Source of the DNA: Sulfurimonas autotrophica DSM 16294 | GTDB taxonomy: Bacteria; Campylobacterota; Campylobacteria; Campylobacterales; Sulfurimonadaceae | NCBI RefSeq assembly: GCF_000147355.1 | Contig: NC_014506.1 | Location: 1,302,001-1,366,000, forward strand | Direction of reading: 5' to 3' | DNA length: 64,000 nt | Shown here: positions 9,378 through 19,208 of the stretch, piece after piece | Layout of the letters: every line of letters begins with the position of its first letter | How positions within the stretch are numbered: position 1 is the stretch's first letter | Position numbers and translations under genes: made by a program | The notes under the pieces: generated by a model | The model's input: only the letters and a program-made list of their open reading frames with translations | The model's database searches: none | What the model was told of the DNA's origin: nothing

Positions 9378-11363
9378 TTAATTATATTGTTTTCTCATAT
9401 CTGTATCTATAAAATTTATTACTTTTTGAATTGATATATCTTCTATAAAACATTGTCTTATAGTGCATACAAGATAATTTTCATACGCAACAGCTTTACT
9501 TAAAAGATATGGATATTTGATTTGTAAAATTCTTTGTTGATTATTTATCAAATTCTTTTTAGAACTTTTAAGCGTTACTACACCCAACTCCTGCATTAAG
9601 TAGGCTTTTGCCAATGCCGGTGCGTTTGCCTGCTTTACTGCAAGTTCTGGTTTGATATTCTCTATAGTTTTTCTGGCAAATTTTTCATACACAAAAGAAG
9701 CCTTGAGTGCTGCTAATTTCAGTATATTCTGCAGTATTTTTGAGAGTGGAGAAGTATAATATTTATCATTAAATCCCGCCTTTACATGTAACCCATCATT
9801 TGAAAGGTACCAAACACCATTTTTATAAAATTTACTCTTTGCAAGGTTGAGCAAATACTCCGCAAAATCAAGCTTTTGTATATCATAATCAACCTCATAT
9901 CCTGCAATCAAAGCAGATATGAAAAAACTGTAATCTTCCAACAATCCTTTTTGTTTGGGTTTTATACCCAGTAGAGTTTGATGATAGAGTTCCCCTTGTC
10001 TAAACATCAAATTTTTCAAAGCTTGTAAGTTTTTATCTGCTGTTTTTGCATATCTTTTATCAATCACAGAAGCTTTGTAGAGTGCTTCTATCATCATAGC
10101 ATTCCATGCCGTGTTTATCTTTTTATCTATAAATGGATACTCTTTTTTTTGTCTGATTTTTTCTAAATTATTTTTAAAAGCCTCAAAGCCGCGTGGTCTG
10201 TCATCATTATAGAAGTTTACATGTACTTTGTCTTCAAAATTACCCTCTATGCCTAATCCCATGGCATCTTCTATCTCTGCGGCATATGGATTATTTTTTA
10301 AAGCTTGTTTTACTTCTTGCGTCGTAAATGTAAAAAACTCACCCTCTTTTCCTTGGCTGTCTGCATTACTCGCGCTCCAGTACAAATTATTTTTTAAAAA
10401 TCTTTTTTGAGTCATGAGTATAGTCTCTTGCACCACACTTTTATAGAGTTTTTTATGACGCAGTGTGTAACCTCTTAGATATAAAGGAATAAGTTCAGCC
10501 TGATTGTAAAGCATTTTTTCAAAATGTGGAATTTCCCAGTTTACATCCACACTGTACCTGAAAAAACCTCCGCCTATATGGTCATATAAACCGCGAAGTG
10601 CCATAATATCAAGCATTTCAAAAGACTGTTTTTGCAGTTTTTTATCTTGCGTTATAGCCGCCAAATCCATCATCAAAGAGAGTTTTGAAGCTTCGGGAAA
10701 CTTTTTTCCTGTTCCAAATCCGATATAAATATCATCAAATGATTTTTTGAGAGATTTTTTGAGTGTACTAAGTGAAACATTTTCATCTCCAGGGTTTGAA
10801 ATTTTTACTGCAGAGGTAACATCTTTTTGGATTTCGTCTATTTTTTCTTTAAGTGCTTTTTTATTTTTATACAATTTTGACAGTCTTATTATCAAGTTTG
10901 AAAAACCTTCAGAATAAAACTCTTTTTGTGGAGGAATATACCCTGTTATATAAAAAACTTCTCTTTGCGGTGTCATAAAAACACTTAAAGGCCAACCGCC
11001 CGTTCGTTTGTTTACATGGTAATAGATGTTTTGATACAGTGCATCAATATGAGGCATCTCTTCACGGTCTACTTTGATTGATATAAAGTTGTCATTTAAA
11101 AGCTTTGCAATTTTTTTATTTTCAAAAGACTCTTTCGCCATCACATGACACCAGTGACAGGTTGAGTAGCCGATAGACAAGAAAATCGGCTTATGCTCTT
11201 TTTTTACCTTTAAAAGTGTTTTTTCATTCCATACATACCAACGCACAGGATTATTCTCATGCTGTTTTAAATATGGCGATGTCTCGTACTGCAAAGCATT
11301 TTTAATGTTATTTGCATACAGCAGTGTTGTAAAAATCATATAAAATAAAAATAAAAGTTTCAT
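9378..11363 (-). CDS. Thioredoxin-like DUF255 / YyaL-SSP411 family protein, exported
   Basis: This 661-aa protein has a signal peptide (about residues 1-17). An N-terminal thioredoxin-like domain follows with the family signature YLKQHENNPVRWYVW, then CHWC at residues 69-72 followed by HVM. The remainder is an alpha/alpha-toroid domain related to N-acylglucosamine 2-epimerases and glycosidases (PHFEKMLYNQAELIPLYL). The biochemical role of this widespread family is not established; CHWC suggests redox or metal chemistry. The signal peptide is notable, since many relatives are cytoplasmic. It is convergent with the permease. A TTACATGTAA site lies at 9782-9791. Confidence 0.88.
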   Translation of the reverse strand: MKLLFLFYMIFTTLLYANNIKNALQYETSPYLKQHENNPVRWYVWNEKTLLKVKKEHKPIFLSIGYSTCHWCHVMAKESFENKKIAKLLNDNFISIKVDREEMPHIDALYQNIYYHVNKRTGGWPLSVFMTPQREVFYITGYIPPQKEFYSEGFSNLIIRLSKLYKNKKALKEKIDEIQKDVTSAVKISNPGDENVSLSTLKKSLKKSFDDIYIGFGTGKKFPEASKLSLMMDLAAITQDKKLQKQSFEMLDIMALRGLYDHIGGGFFRYSVDVNWEIPHFEKMLYNQAELIPLYLRGYTLRHKKLYKSVVQETILMTQKRFLKNNLYWSASNADSQGKEGEFFTFTTQEVKQALKNNPYAAEIEDAMGLGIEGNFEDKVHVNFYNDDRPRGFEAFKNNLEKIRQKKEYPFIDKKINTAWNAMMIEALYKASVIDKRYAKTADKNLQALKNLMFRQGELYHQTLLGIKPKQKGLLEDYSFFISALIAGYEVDYDIQKLDFAEYLLNLAKSKFYKNGVWYLSNDGLHVKAGFNDKYYTSPLSKILQNILKLAALKASFVYEKFARKTIENIKPELAVKQANAPALAKAYLMQELGVVTLKSSKKNLINNQQRILQIKYPYLLSKAVAYENYLVCTIRQCFIEDISIQKVINFIDTDMRKQYN

Positions 11364-11438
11364 AACACATTGTACACCAAAAAGTGTAAAAAATCGTAAA
11401 TGTGATTTTTATGTGATATATGAAAATAAAATATATGT

Positions 11439-11444
11439 TATAAT
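11439..11444 (+). promoter_or_regulatory. Probable -10 box of the RND efflux operon
   Basis: TATAAT at 11439-11444 lies 43 nt before the tolC-like start codon at 11487. A second TATAAT occurs at 11461-11466. The divergent DUF255 gene starts at 11363, so this 123-bp AT-rich gap should hold both promoters. A short inverted repeat TACAC/GTGTA sits at 11373-11388, on the DUF255 side. The ribosome site AAAAGGAT is at 11471-11478. Confidence 0.45.
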
Positions 11445-11486
11445 TTAAAGTTAAAATTATTATAATTATAAAAAGGATAATGAAAA

Positions 11487-12833
11487 ATGAAAAAAATAGT
11501 GGGTATTTTTGCGTTTTCCTTGCTGTTACATGCATCTACGTCAACAACCAATACACTGACGTTAGATCAAGCATTACAGCTTTTAAAAACAAAAAACTTG
11601 GAAATTAAGGCAGCAAAATTTGATGAGCTGTCTGCAAAAGAGGATATTGACGCGATATCGGGTAAAAACTGGGGAAAATTAACTTTTACTCAAGACATTG
11701 CACGTTCAAATGACGCGGGAAATGTATTTGGTTTTAAACTTGCTTCAAGAGAAGCCGTTTTTAGAGACTTCGGATTTGCACAATTTGGGTCAATAAATAT
11801 TGACACACCGCCGGATGATTTAAATTATCCTGGCTATAAAAGCTTTTTCCAAAGCAAACTAAAATATGAAGTGCCTCTTTTTACAGGTTTTATGCTCAGC
11901 TCTTATACTGACATTATGAAAAAAATGCAAGAGATGAAATCTTTAGATAAAAGTAAAATAAAAACGCAAAAAGAATATGAACTCAAAAAAAGTTTTTATG
12001 ATATGGCTCTGCTTGATTCTTCCATAAAAAATCTCAACAGGATTTTAGACAATATAAATATATTGGAAAACACTACAAAAACAATGATAGACGTCGGCTA
12101 TGCAAAAAAAGTCGATTTACTCGAAGTTAAAGCTAAAAAAGGAAACGTTGAAAGACTTTTGGTGCAGATGAACTCCAATAAAAAACTGTTGTATCACTAT
12201 ATCAGTTTTTTACTCAACCAAAAAGTAGACCATATTCAGACACCTGCTGCAGAAGTTGCTATGCCCGGTATGAGTGATGAAGAGATTTTAGATCATAATG
12301 TTGACTTAAAAAAAGCTGCAACAGGACTTAAAATCACAAAAGATATGCTTAGTGCGAGTCAGGCTGCCTATTATCCTACTCTTGGGGCTTTTGGCGAAAT
12401 GAGCACCGCAGATGATACCTTTTTGGGTGATGCAGACAAACACAAAGCATACACAATAGGTGCAAGACTGAGCTGGAATCTTTTTGACGGCGGCATAGAT
12501 GCGGCAAAAATCGAAAAATCAAAAATACAAAAACTGAAAATGCGTTCGCAGGTTGAACTTGCAAAAAAAGGGATTCTTTTAAAAATTGCAAAAATAAGAA
12601 CAGAAATAGAAGGTGTTGATGTTGAAATTGCATCACTCAAAAAAGAACTGGACTTGGCAAATGCTATTTATGAAAACTATGAAGGCAGATACAAAGAAAA
12701 ACTTGTTTCTATGAGTGATGTCATCATAAAACAGTCTGCACAAATAGAAAAAATACTGCAACTACAAATAGCGCAAAACAAAAGAACAGAAAAAATACTT
12801 GCATTAGAAAAATTAGCAAACGGAGAAAACTAA
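11487..12833 (+). CDS. TolC-family outer membrane protein of the RND operon
   Basis: This 448-aa protein has a signal peptide (MKKIVGIFAFSLLLHA) followed by paired OEP repeats rich in helices (LDQALQLLKTKNLEIKAAKF and, near the C-terminus, NYEGRYKEKLVSMSDVIIKQ). It heads an operon with an adaptor and a two-part RND pump, giving a complete tripartite drug or solvent efflux system. The adaptor starts one base after its stop. The overlapping ATG at 11480 is out of frame, so 11487 is the start. Confidence 0.9.
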   Translation: MKKIVGIFAFSLLLHASTSTTNTLTLDQALQLLKTKNLEIKAAKFDELSAKEDIDAISGKNWGKLTFTQDIARSNDAGNVFGFKLASREAVFRDFGFAQFGSINIDTPPDDLNYPGYKSFFQSKLKYEVPLFTGFMLSSYTDIMKKMQEMKSLDKSKIKTQKEYELKKSFYDMALLDSSIKNLNRILDNINILENTTKTMIDVGYAKKVDLLEVKAKKGNVERLLVQMNSNKKLLYHYISFLLNQKVDHIQTPAAEVAMPGMSDEEILDHNVDLKKAATGLKITKDMLSASQAAYYPTLGAFGEMSTADDTFLGDADKHKAYTIGARLSWNLFDGGIDAAKIEKSKIQKLKMRSQVELAKKGILLKIAKIRTEIEGVDVEIASLKKELDLANAIYENYEGRYKEKLVSMSDVIIKQSAQIEKILQLQIAQNKRTEKILALEKLANGEN

Positions 12834-12834
12834 A

Positions 12835-13581
12835 ATGAAAAAACTACTACTGATACTGGCACTGGGGGCTTCACTTATGGCTGAGACTTTAACACTCTCA
12901 GGAAGTGTTATTTCAGACAATCAAAAGATGATAACAAGCCGTTTTATGGGTTTTGTTACAAATGTGAACACAAGTGAAGGTGAAAAGGTCAAAAAGGGAC
13001 AGGTTCTTTACAGTATTGATTCTAGAGAAATTGATTCGGCAAAACGTCAGGCGGAACTTTCGCTGCAAATGTATGAGAACCAGTATACAAACGTCAGACT
13101 TAATCTTGAACGTTACAAAAGACTACTTCAAAAAGATATGGTTTCAAAGTATGAAGTAGAAAATCTCGAACTTGCGGCAAAAAATCTACAAGATATGATA
13201 AATATAGCCAAAGCAAGACTCCAAGAAGTAGAAAATCAATATAAATACTTACATGTAAAGGCTCCAAACAACGGCGTTGTTGTTGCCAAAAACATCAAAG
13301 TCGGTGAGATGGCAATGCCAGGCATGCCTGCCATTGTACTTTCAGACTTAAGTGATTTGAAAATTTCGGCAGAGATTGCAGAAAGTAATTTAAATCTTAT
13401 CCATCATGGAAAAAAAGTAAAAGTGGAAATCCCTTCTATCGGAGTCAAAACCATTGGAACAATAACGGCAATTATTCCAAATTCAAATCCTATGACACAT
13501 ACTTTTAAAATAAAAGTATCATTTAAGACACTGAACAAATCAGTCTACCCTGGTATGTATGCCACTGTAACTATTAACTAA
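12835..13581 (+). CDS. RND periplasmic adaptor (membrane fusion protein), short form
   Basis: This 248-aa protein is shorter than the usual 350-400 aa adaptors. It has a signal peptide (MKKLLLILALGASLMA). A lipoyl half-motif (GFVTNVNTSEGEKVKKGQVL) precedes a helical hairpin at about 65-125. The second lipoyl half (HVKAPNNGVVVAKNIKVGE) and a beta-barrel (to about residue 245) follow. The membrane-proximal domain appears to be reduced. It carries TTACATGTAA at 13249-13258. It should bridge the split RND pump and the upstream TolC protein. Confidence 0.88.
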   Translation: MKKLLLILALGASLMAETLTLSGSVISDNQKMITSRFMGFVTNVNTSEGEKVKKGQVLYSIDSREIDSAKRQAELSLQMYENQYTNVRLNLERYKRLLQKDMVSKYEVENLELAAKNLQDMINIAKARLQEVENQYKYLHVKAPNNGVVVAKNIKVGEMAMPGMPAIVLSDLSDLKISAEIAESNLNLIHHGKKVKVEIPSIGVKTIGTITAIIPNSNPMTHTFKIKVSFKTLNKSVYPGMYATVTIN

Positions 13582-13594
13582 AAGGGGAAACAAT

Positions 13595-15184
13595 ATGAAT
13601 CATCATAAACCGTATAATCCCAAGGATATTGCCGGAAAACTGGCAAAATCATTTATTAAAAACCCTCTTACTTTAGTTTTAGGAATTTCTTTACTGGCAA
13701 TCGGATACTTGGCACTTATAATTATGCCACGTGAAGAAAACCCACAGATGGTTGTCAGTGGATCTACCGTAATAGTTGCTTTGCCTGGGGCCAGTGCAAA
13801 AGAGGTAGAAAAAATAATAGTACAGCCTTTGGAGCGAAAACTTAAAGAGATTAAAGGGGTTGAGCATATTTACGGCTCTGCTATGGACAATGTCGGTGTT
13901 GTCAATGCAGCCTTTTATATAGGTGAAGAAAAAGAAGATTCAAACCTAAAAATATATGACAAAATAATGCAAAACGCCGATATGTTTCCAAAAGGTGCTA
14001 TGAAGCCGATTATCAAACCTTTGGATATTGATATTGATATTCCTATTGTAACTGTTGCTTTTTATTCTAATGACAGACAAATGAGCCAGACAGAGCTTTA
14101 TGATAAAGTGAAAAAAATCCAGCATCACATCAATGGTTTAAATAATGTTGCAGTTACGGCACTTAAAGGCGGACATAAACACCAGTTCAATATAGAAGTA
14201 GACTTAAACAAACTCTCCGGATACAACCTCTCTATGGGACAAATCACTCAAGCTGTTCAAGCCGTTTCTTATAATGTTCCCGCAATTAAGAACAAAACAA
14301 AAAAGAATAAAATTGTTATGCTTGGTGTAAAAAATGCCATAGAAGATGCAAAAGATGTCGGTGATATTATCGTAGCGCAATATATGGGCTCGCCAATATA
14401 TTTAAGACAAGTTGCAAAAGTAACAAACTCTTATGATATTCAAAACTTCAAATCAGCACTAATCAGTAAAAAAGAAAAAGAGGGTAAATTTATGCCCTTT
14501 GAAAATCAAGTCACACTTACAGTATCAAAACTCCAAGGCACAAATGCCGTCATAATTGCAGATGAAGTAAAAGAAGAACTGCAAAATTACAAAAAAGAGT
14601 TAGATAAAATCGGTGTCAATTATGTTATTACGAGAAATGACGGAGAAAGAGCTGATGACGCGGTAAATGAACTTGTTATGCACTTGGTTCTATCCATTGT
14701 AATTATCGCTATTCTTCTTATATTTGTTCTTGGATGGAGAGAATCACTCATTGTAACATTTACTGTGCCTGCTATTTTGGCAATTACACTTTTTGTAGCC
14801 TATTTAAGTGGTCAAACTATCAACAGAATTACGCTCTTTGCATTTTTACTTGCTTTAGGACTCTTGGTTGATGCTGCCATTATTGTTATAGAAAATATTC
14901 ACAGACATTATCATTCTGTGGAATCTGCACATGAAAGCAATGATGAACTTATGGTCAAAGCGACAGATGAAATCGGAGCACCGACAAATATTGCAACACT
15001 TGCCATCATTATGACAATGGTACCTATGGCTTTTGTCGGCGGTATGATGGGACAATTTATGAAGCCAATTCCTGAGAATGTTCCCGTAGCACTCATTGCT
15101 TCACTCTTTGTAGCATATATTTTCACCCCATACCTTGCGGTGAGAATTTTAAAAAGACCAAAACATGAAAAAGGAGAGCATTAA
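13595..15184 (+). CDS. RND efflux pump, N-terminal half (helices 1-6)
   Basis: This 529-aa protein matches the first half of AcrB-type pumps: helix 1 at about 25-45, periplasmic porter domains (GASAKEVEKIIVQPLERKLK), then helices 2-6 ending in FVAYIFTPYLAVRILKRP. The helix 4 proton-relay segment reads LLVDAAIIVIEN, keeping one aspartate (D426) and replacing the second by alanine. It ends precisely where the cytoplasmic linker between helices 6 and 7 lies in full-length (about 1,040 aa) pumps. Its stop overlaps the next start (TAATG). This looks like a clean gene split, not a frameshift remnant. Confidence 0.9.
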   Translation: MNHHKPYNPKDIAGKLAKSFIKNPLTLVLGISLLAIGYLALIIMPREENPQMVVSGSTVIVALPGASAKEVEKIIVQPLERKLKEIKGVEHIYGSAMDNVGVVNAAFYIGEEKEDSNLKIYDKIMQNADMFPKGAMKPIIKPLDIDIDIPIVTVAFYSNDRQMSQTELYDKVKKIQHHINGLNNVAVTALKGGHKHQFNIEVDLNKLSGYNLSMGQITQAVQAVSYNVPAIKNKTKKNKIVMLGVKNAIEDAKDVGDIIVAQYMGSPIYLRQVAKVTNSYDIQNFKSALISKKEKEGKFMPFENQVTLTVSKLQGTNAVIIADEVKEELQNYKKELDKIGVNYVITRNDGERADDAVNELVMHLVLSIVIIAILLIFVLGWRESLIVTFTVPAILAITLFVAYLSGQTINRITLFAFLLALGLLVDAAIIVIENIHRHYHSVESAHESNDELMVKATDEIGAPTNIATLAIIMTMVPMAFVGGMMGQFMKPIPENVPVALIASLFVAYIFTPYLAVRILKRPKHEKGEH

Positions 15185-16899
15185 TGTTTAAAAAATTTGA
15201 AAAATTAGTACTTAACGGTATACAAAGCTCTGCTCAAAGAAAATTTATACTTATCTCGACATTAATAGCTTTCATCATCTCGGTTTTAATGATATCGCCT
15301 ACAGAAATTGTAAAAGCTAAAATGCTACCGGGAAAAAATAATGATACTTTTAATATCTATGTAAAACTTCCAACTGGTAGTTCTATTCAGCAGACAAAAG
15401 AAGTTACAGACTGTGTAAGCAGTTATGTTATACAAGAAAAAGAAGTGCTTGATACCGAAGTATTTTTAGGTATGGGTTCACCTCTTGATTTTGCCGGACT
15501 CATTAAAGGAAGTCAATTTAAGAACTCAGAAAATGTTGCAGAAATTGTACTCAATATTACAAAAAAACATGAAAGAGAAGAACCGTCATATATGATGGTA
15601 CAACGCCTGCGTCCTCTCATACAGGGAAATTGTGAAAAACTCTATCCAAATACGCATATATCTTTTGTAGAACCACCTGCAGGTCCTCCGACACTCTCAG
15701 CTATTGTTGCTGAAATCTACGGTGATAATGCACCCGGAATTAGAAAATTAGCTGCTCGTGTTGAAGATGTCTTCAAGCATACAAACGGTCTGGTTGACAT
15801 TGATATAATGCAAGATGATATGTATGATACTTTTGAAATTATAGTTAACAGTACAAAAATTGCCAAATCAGGACTTAATGTCAAACAGCTTAACAATATT
15901 TTATATCTTGCTTTTGAAGGTATGGACATATCTGTCAAAAATTCAGATAAATACAGCGACCAGATTCCTCTCTTTTTAAGATTGTCGGATGAATCAAAAA
16001 GATTTAGTAAAAAAGATTTAGATTCTGTTAAATCAAAACTGACTTCACTAAAGTTGATGAATAAAAAGGGAATGATGGTTCCGGTAACTGAACTTGTAAC
16101 AGTTATTCCTAAGAAATCAAACCCGATGATTATGAGCAAAGATTTACATCAAATGACAAATGTTCTGGCTGAAACAGATATGGTTTCTCAGGTTTATCCT
16201 CTGCTTGATGCAAGAAATACCATCATAAATACATTCAGTGATGAATACAAAGTCGAAAAGACAGGTTTGTTTAATCTTATGCTAACAGATAAAAAAACAG
16301 ATAAAGTTTATAAACTTATCTGGGACGGAGAGATGAAAGTCACTATGGATACTTTTAGAGATTTGGGCGGTGCATTTATTGCTGCGCTAATCCTTATATT
16401 TTTACTGATGGTTATTTACTATAAAAGTTATACTCTCAGCGGTATCATTCTTTTAGGCTCATTTTTATCTATTGTAGGTGTCATTTTCGGTCACTGGATA
16501 ATGGACATTTTCACAACGGATACATTCTTTTTAACAGCAACATCACTGATTGGTTTTATTGCCCTTATAGGAATCAGTTCACGAAACTCTCTTTTGCTGA
16601 TTGATTTTACAAAATCTCTTATGAGTGAAAAAGGAATGCACAAAGCTGAAGCTATCGCATATGCAAGTGCTACACGTGCAAAACCAATTTTCCTCACAGC
16701 AGTAGCTATTATGCTGGCATCAACACTGCTTGCAAGTGATGCAGTTTTTGGCGGTCTTGGGGTTGCCTTGATTTTTGGTACTATAGCAGCCGTCGTGGCT
16801 TCACTTATTGTAGTACCGGTACTTCTTTACATGTCAGATTTGGAAGATCACTTTCATTTTCATGAGAAAAAAGCCGTATCGGTTGAAGACCCTGTCTAG
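15184..16899 (+). CDS. RND efflux pump, C-terminal half (helices 7-12)
   Basis: This 571-aa protein matches the second half of AcrB-type pumps. Helix 7 is at about 22-42. The second porter region begins at GKNNDTFNIYVKLPTGSSIQ, and helices 8-12 start at about residue 395. The helix 10 segment reads GISSRNSLLLIDF, with arginine (R467) in place of the lysine of AcrB but the following asparagine kept. Helices 11-12 contain RAKPIFLTAVAIMLA. It overlaps the first-half gene by one base, which should couple translation one to one. Both halves appear intact. Confidence 0.9.
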   Translation: MFKKFEKLVLNGIQSSAQRKFILISTLIAFIISVLMISPTEIVKAKMLPGKNNDTFNIYVKLPTGSSIQQTKEVTDCVSSYVIQEKEVLDTEVFLGMGSPLDFAGLIKGSQFKNSENVAEIVLNITKKHEREEPSYMMVQRLRPLIQGNCEKLYPNTHISFVEPPAGPPTLSAIVAEIYGDNAPGIRKLAARVEDVFKHTNGLVDIDIMQDDMYDTFEIIVNSTKIAKSGLNVKQLNNILYLAFEGMDISVKNSDKYSDQIPLFLRLSDESKRFSKKDLDSVKSKLTSLKLMNKKGMMVPVTELVTVIPKKSNPMIMSKDLHQMTNVLAETDMVSQVYPLLDARNTIINTFSDEYKVEKTGLFNLMLTDKKTDKVYKLIWDGEMKVTMDTFRDLGGAFIAALILIFLLMVIYYKSYTLSGIILLGSFLSIVGVIFGHWIMDIFTTDTFFLTATSLIGFIALIGISSRNSLLLIDFTKSLMSEKGMHKAEAIAYASATRAKPIFLTAVAIMLASTLLASDAVFGGLGVALIFGTIAAVVASLIVVPVLLYMSDLEDHFHFHEKKAVSVEDPV

Positions 16900-17525
16900 T
16901 TAGAGAGGGTTATCAGCCTTTTTTCAATCAAGAGGTTTGAAAATTCAAACCTCTGTTGTATCCACTCAAATGTTTTTTTCGTATAGAAAAAGACATGAGT
17001 CGGATCGTTTTTATAATACCATGAAGAAAACTCTATCCTCTCATCATATATATCTGTCATTAAAAATAATTTTGCATCTTTTTTAAGCAAAGACTTTAAG
17101 AGTTCAAATTCTTTTGCAGGATGGTAAAAATGCTCTATCACCTCACAAGAAGCTATATAATCATATTTTTTTTCTAAAAGTTCTTTCTCAGGATGAAAAT
17201 AGGGATCATAAGCACTTATGTCATAGCCTTTTTCCTGCATTACTTTTGTAATAATACGAGAAGTTCCCGCACCAAAGTCCAATCCTTCATCCTCTTTAGT
17301 AAAACTTCTTTCAATATTTGAAGTTATGGGAGAAACAAACTTTCTATATCCTGCATCATCAGCATTATCATCATGCAGTTCATAACGCTCTTTTTCACTT
17401 TTTTCATCAGGGAGCTGTGCTTCATCTACAAATATGCCATGACAGACCTTACATGTAAAGTAACTCTGGCTCTCTTTATAAAAAAAACTTGCACTGTTTT
17501 GACATAGGGGGCATTTTTTTATCAT
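16896..17525 (-). CDS. SAM-dependent methyltransferase with N-terminal zinc ribbon
   Basis: This protein of about 209 aa opens with a four-cysteine zinc-ribbon (CPLC at residues 4-7, then CKVC), followed by a class I methyltransferase fold. Motif I is LDFGAGTSR, and the acidic motif II is in ISAYDPYF. The segment IASCEVIEHFYHP matches type 11/12 methyltransferases. I prefer the ATG at 17523-17525 to an upstream GTG at 17538. Its end overlaps the end of the RND gene convergently by 4 nt. The substrate is unknown. A TTACATGTAA site at 17449-17458 encodes the ribbon's Thr-Cys-Lys. Confidence 0.82.
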   Translation of the reverse strand: MIKKCPLCQNSASFFYKESQSYFTCKVCHGIFVDEAQLPDEKSEKERYELHDDNADDAGYRKFVSPITSNIERSFTKEDEGLDFGAGTSRIITKVMQEKGYDISAYDPYFHPEKELLEKKYDYIASCEVIEHFYHPAKEFELLKSLLKKDAKLFLMTDIYDERIEFSSWYYKNDPTHVFFYTKKTFEWIQQRFEFSNLLIEKRLITLSN

Positions 17526-17601
17526 AGCTAATCTTATCACATCAACCGTTGATAAGCAATAAAAAGCTAAAATCTCATTATTATAAATTTAAGGAAACTA
17601 T

Positions 17602-18156
17602 TTGCTCAATTTGCCAAATTTATTAGCATCCCTACGTATACTTATTGCACCCGTGATGTTTTGGATTATACTTAATCCTCAGGTTTTCACTGCCAACGGT
17701 TTTGACATTACCTGGAACTACTATTTTGCCTCACTTTTATTTGTTTTAGCCTCTGCAACAGATTTTTTTGACGGCTATATTGCAAGACAATGGAATCAAA
17801 TGACAATGCTTGGCGCCATCCTTGACCCTCTTGCAGACAAAATGCTCACACTTGCGGCATTTTTAGGACTTATGGTTATGGGAGATGCTTCACCTTGGGC
17901 TATTTACATCATCATTGTACGTGAGCTTTTCATCACAGGACTTCGTACCGTTGGCGTCAGTGAAGGCATCAGCGTTAAAGCATCTTGGTCAGGTAAGGTG
18001 AAAACAGTTGCGCAGATGATAGCCATAGGTTTTTTACTGATGCATTGGCCTTACGGTACCGCACTTCTTTGGTTTGCCGTATTCTTAACTGTTTATTCTG
18101 GGCTAGAATACCTTTGGGGATTTAAAAAAGCAATTATGAAGGAGAGCATAGTATGA
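17602..18156 (+). CDS. pgsA: CDP-diacylglycerol--glycerol-3-phosphate 3-phosphatidyltransferase
   Basis: This 184-aa inner-membrane enzyme makes phosphatidylglycerol phosphate, the first committed step to phosphatidylglycerol and cardiolipin. The CDP-alcohol phosphotransferase motif DGxxARxxxxxxxxGxxxDxxxD is present (DGYIARQWNQMTMLGAILDP, then LADK), within several hydrophobic helices. I use the TTG at 17602-17604: AAGGAA lies five nt upstream, and MLNLPNLLASLRI matches the expected N-terminus. It overlaps rseP by 4 nt (ATGA). Confidence 0.93.
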   Translation: MLNLPNLLASLRILIAPVMFWIILNPQVFTANGFDITWNYYFASLLFVLASATDFFDGYIARQWNQMTMLGAILDPLADKMLTLAAFLGLMVMGDASPWAIYIIIVRELFITGLRTVGVSEGISVKASWSGKVKTVAQMIAIGFLLMHWPYGTALLWFAVFLTVYSGLEYLWGFKKAIMKESIV

Positions 18157-19205
18157 GTTGGTTAGTTTCACTTTTAGTCCTCTCAGGGCTTATATTTTTC
18201 CATGAACTTGGGCATTTTACGGTCGCACGCCTTATGGGTGTTTATGTAGAAGTATTTAGCATAGGTTTTGGAAAGCGTCTTTTTACTTTTCGTGCTTTTA
18301 ACACAGACTGGAGTATTTCAGCTATTCCTCTTGGCGGATATGTCAAGATGAAAGGTCAAGATGATGCGGATCCGAGTAAAAAAAGCTATGATGCAGACAG
18401 TTACAATACAAAAACACCTCTGCAAAAGATTTTAATTCTTTTAGCAGGTCCTGCGGCGAATTTTGTTCTTGCATTTATACTCTATTTTATTATAGCGCTG
18501 GGTAATCCTCAGGTTTTAGCGCCCATTGTCGGAACAGTTGTCAAAGACTCCCCTGCTTTTGTAGCAGGATTAGAGTCAAATGATACCATTATGAACATCA
18601 ACGGGAAAAAAATCACCACTTGGAAAGAGATGGCTCACATGATTTCTGAAGCCAAAGGTTCTATTGCCTTGCAAGTAGACAGAAACGGATACCTTAAACT
18701 CATAAAACTTGAACCAAAACTCCAAGATGCAAAAAATATGTACGGAGAAAATGTCAAGCGTAAGATGATAGGTATTTCTGCAGCCGGTGTTATGCATGAA
18801 CAAAAACTGGGTTTCATAGACAAATTAAAATATGCGACTGATCAGACAGTTTTTGCTTCTACTCTTATTTTTACAGGTGTAAAAAAACTCATTATGGGCG
18901 ATGTTCCCGCTTCTGAAATGGGTGGAGTAATTTCTATTGTAAAACTAACCTCTGATGCAACGGCAGTAGGATGGATGAGTGTTTTATTTTTTGCGGCACT
19001 AATTTCTGTCAACCTTGGCGTACTCAATTTACTCCCTATTCCAGCACTTGACGGCGGACATATAATGTTTAACTTATATGAAATGCTCTTTAGACGAGAA
19101 CCGAGTGAAAAAGTTGTTATTAAGCTGACAATAGCCGGATGGGTTATACTGTTTGGTCTTATGGGACTTGGAATTTTTAATGATATAAATAGATTAGTAG
19201 GATAA
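18153..19205 (+). CDS. rseP: Site-2 intramembrane zinc metalloprotease RseP
   Basis: This 350-aa membrane protease carries the zinc-binding HELGH at residues 17-21 in its first helix. A PDZ domain lies at about 110-190 (VVKDSPAFVAGLESNDTIM). The third zinc ligand is in LDG near residue 300 (LLPIPALDGGH). The family cleaves membrane-bound anti-sigma factors and signal-peptide remnants. It is translationally coupled to pgsA and followed 3 nt later by yggS, a common lipid/envelope neighbourhood. Confidence 0.93.
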   Translation: MSWLVSLLVLSGLIFFHELGHFTVARLMGVYVEVFSIGFGKRLFTFRAFNTDWSISAIPLGGYVKMKGQDDADPSKKSYDADSYNTKTPLQKILILLAGPAANFVLAFILYFIIALGNPQVLAPIVGTVVKDSPAFVAGLESNDTIMNINGKKITTWKEMAHMISEAKGSIALQVDRNGYLKLIKLEPKLQDAKNMYGENVKRKMIGISAAGVMHEQKLGFIDKLKYATDQTVFASTLIFTGVKKLIMGDVPASEMGGVISIVKLTSDATAVGWMSVLFFAALISVNLGVLNLLPIPALDGGHIMFNLYEMLFRREPSEKVVIKLTIAGWVILFGLMGLGIFNDINRLVG

Positions 19206-19208
19206 AAA

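Noticed and set aside
11308-11535. 75-aa minus-strand frame across the DUF255/RND intergenic region
   Set aside because: AT-rich Ile/Phe/Tyr string spanning two promoters and the start of the RND operon; no family features.
15170-15200. Frameshift explaining the two RND genes
   Set aside because: The first gene ends with a short charged tail at the domain linker and the second begins with its own ATG and preceding GGAG; no lost sequence is evident.
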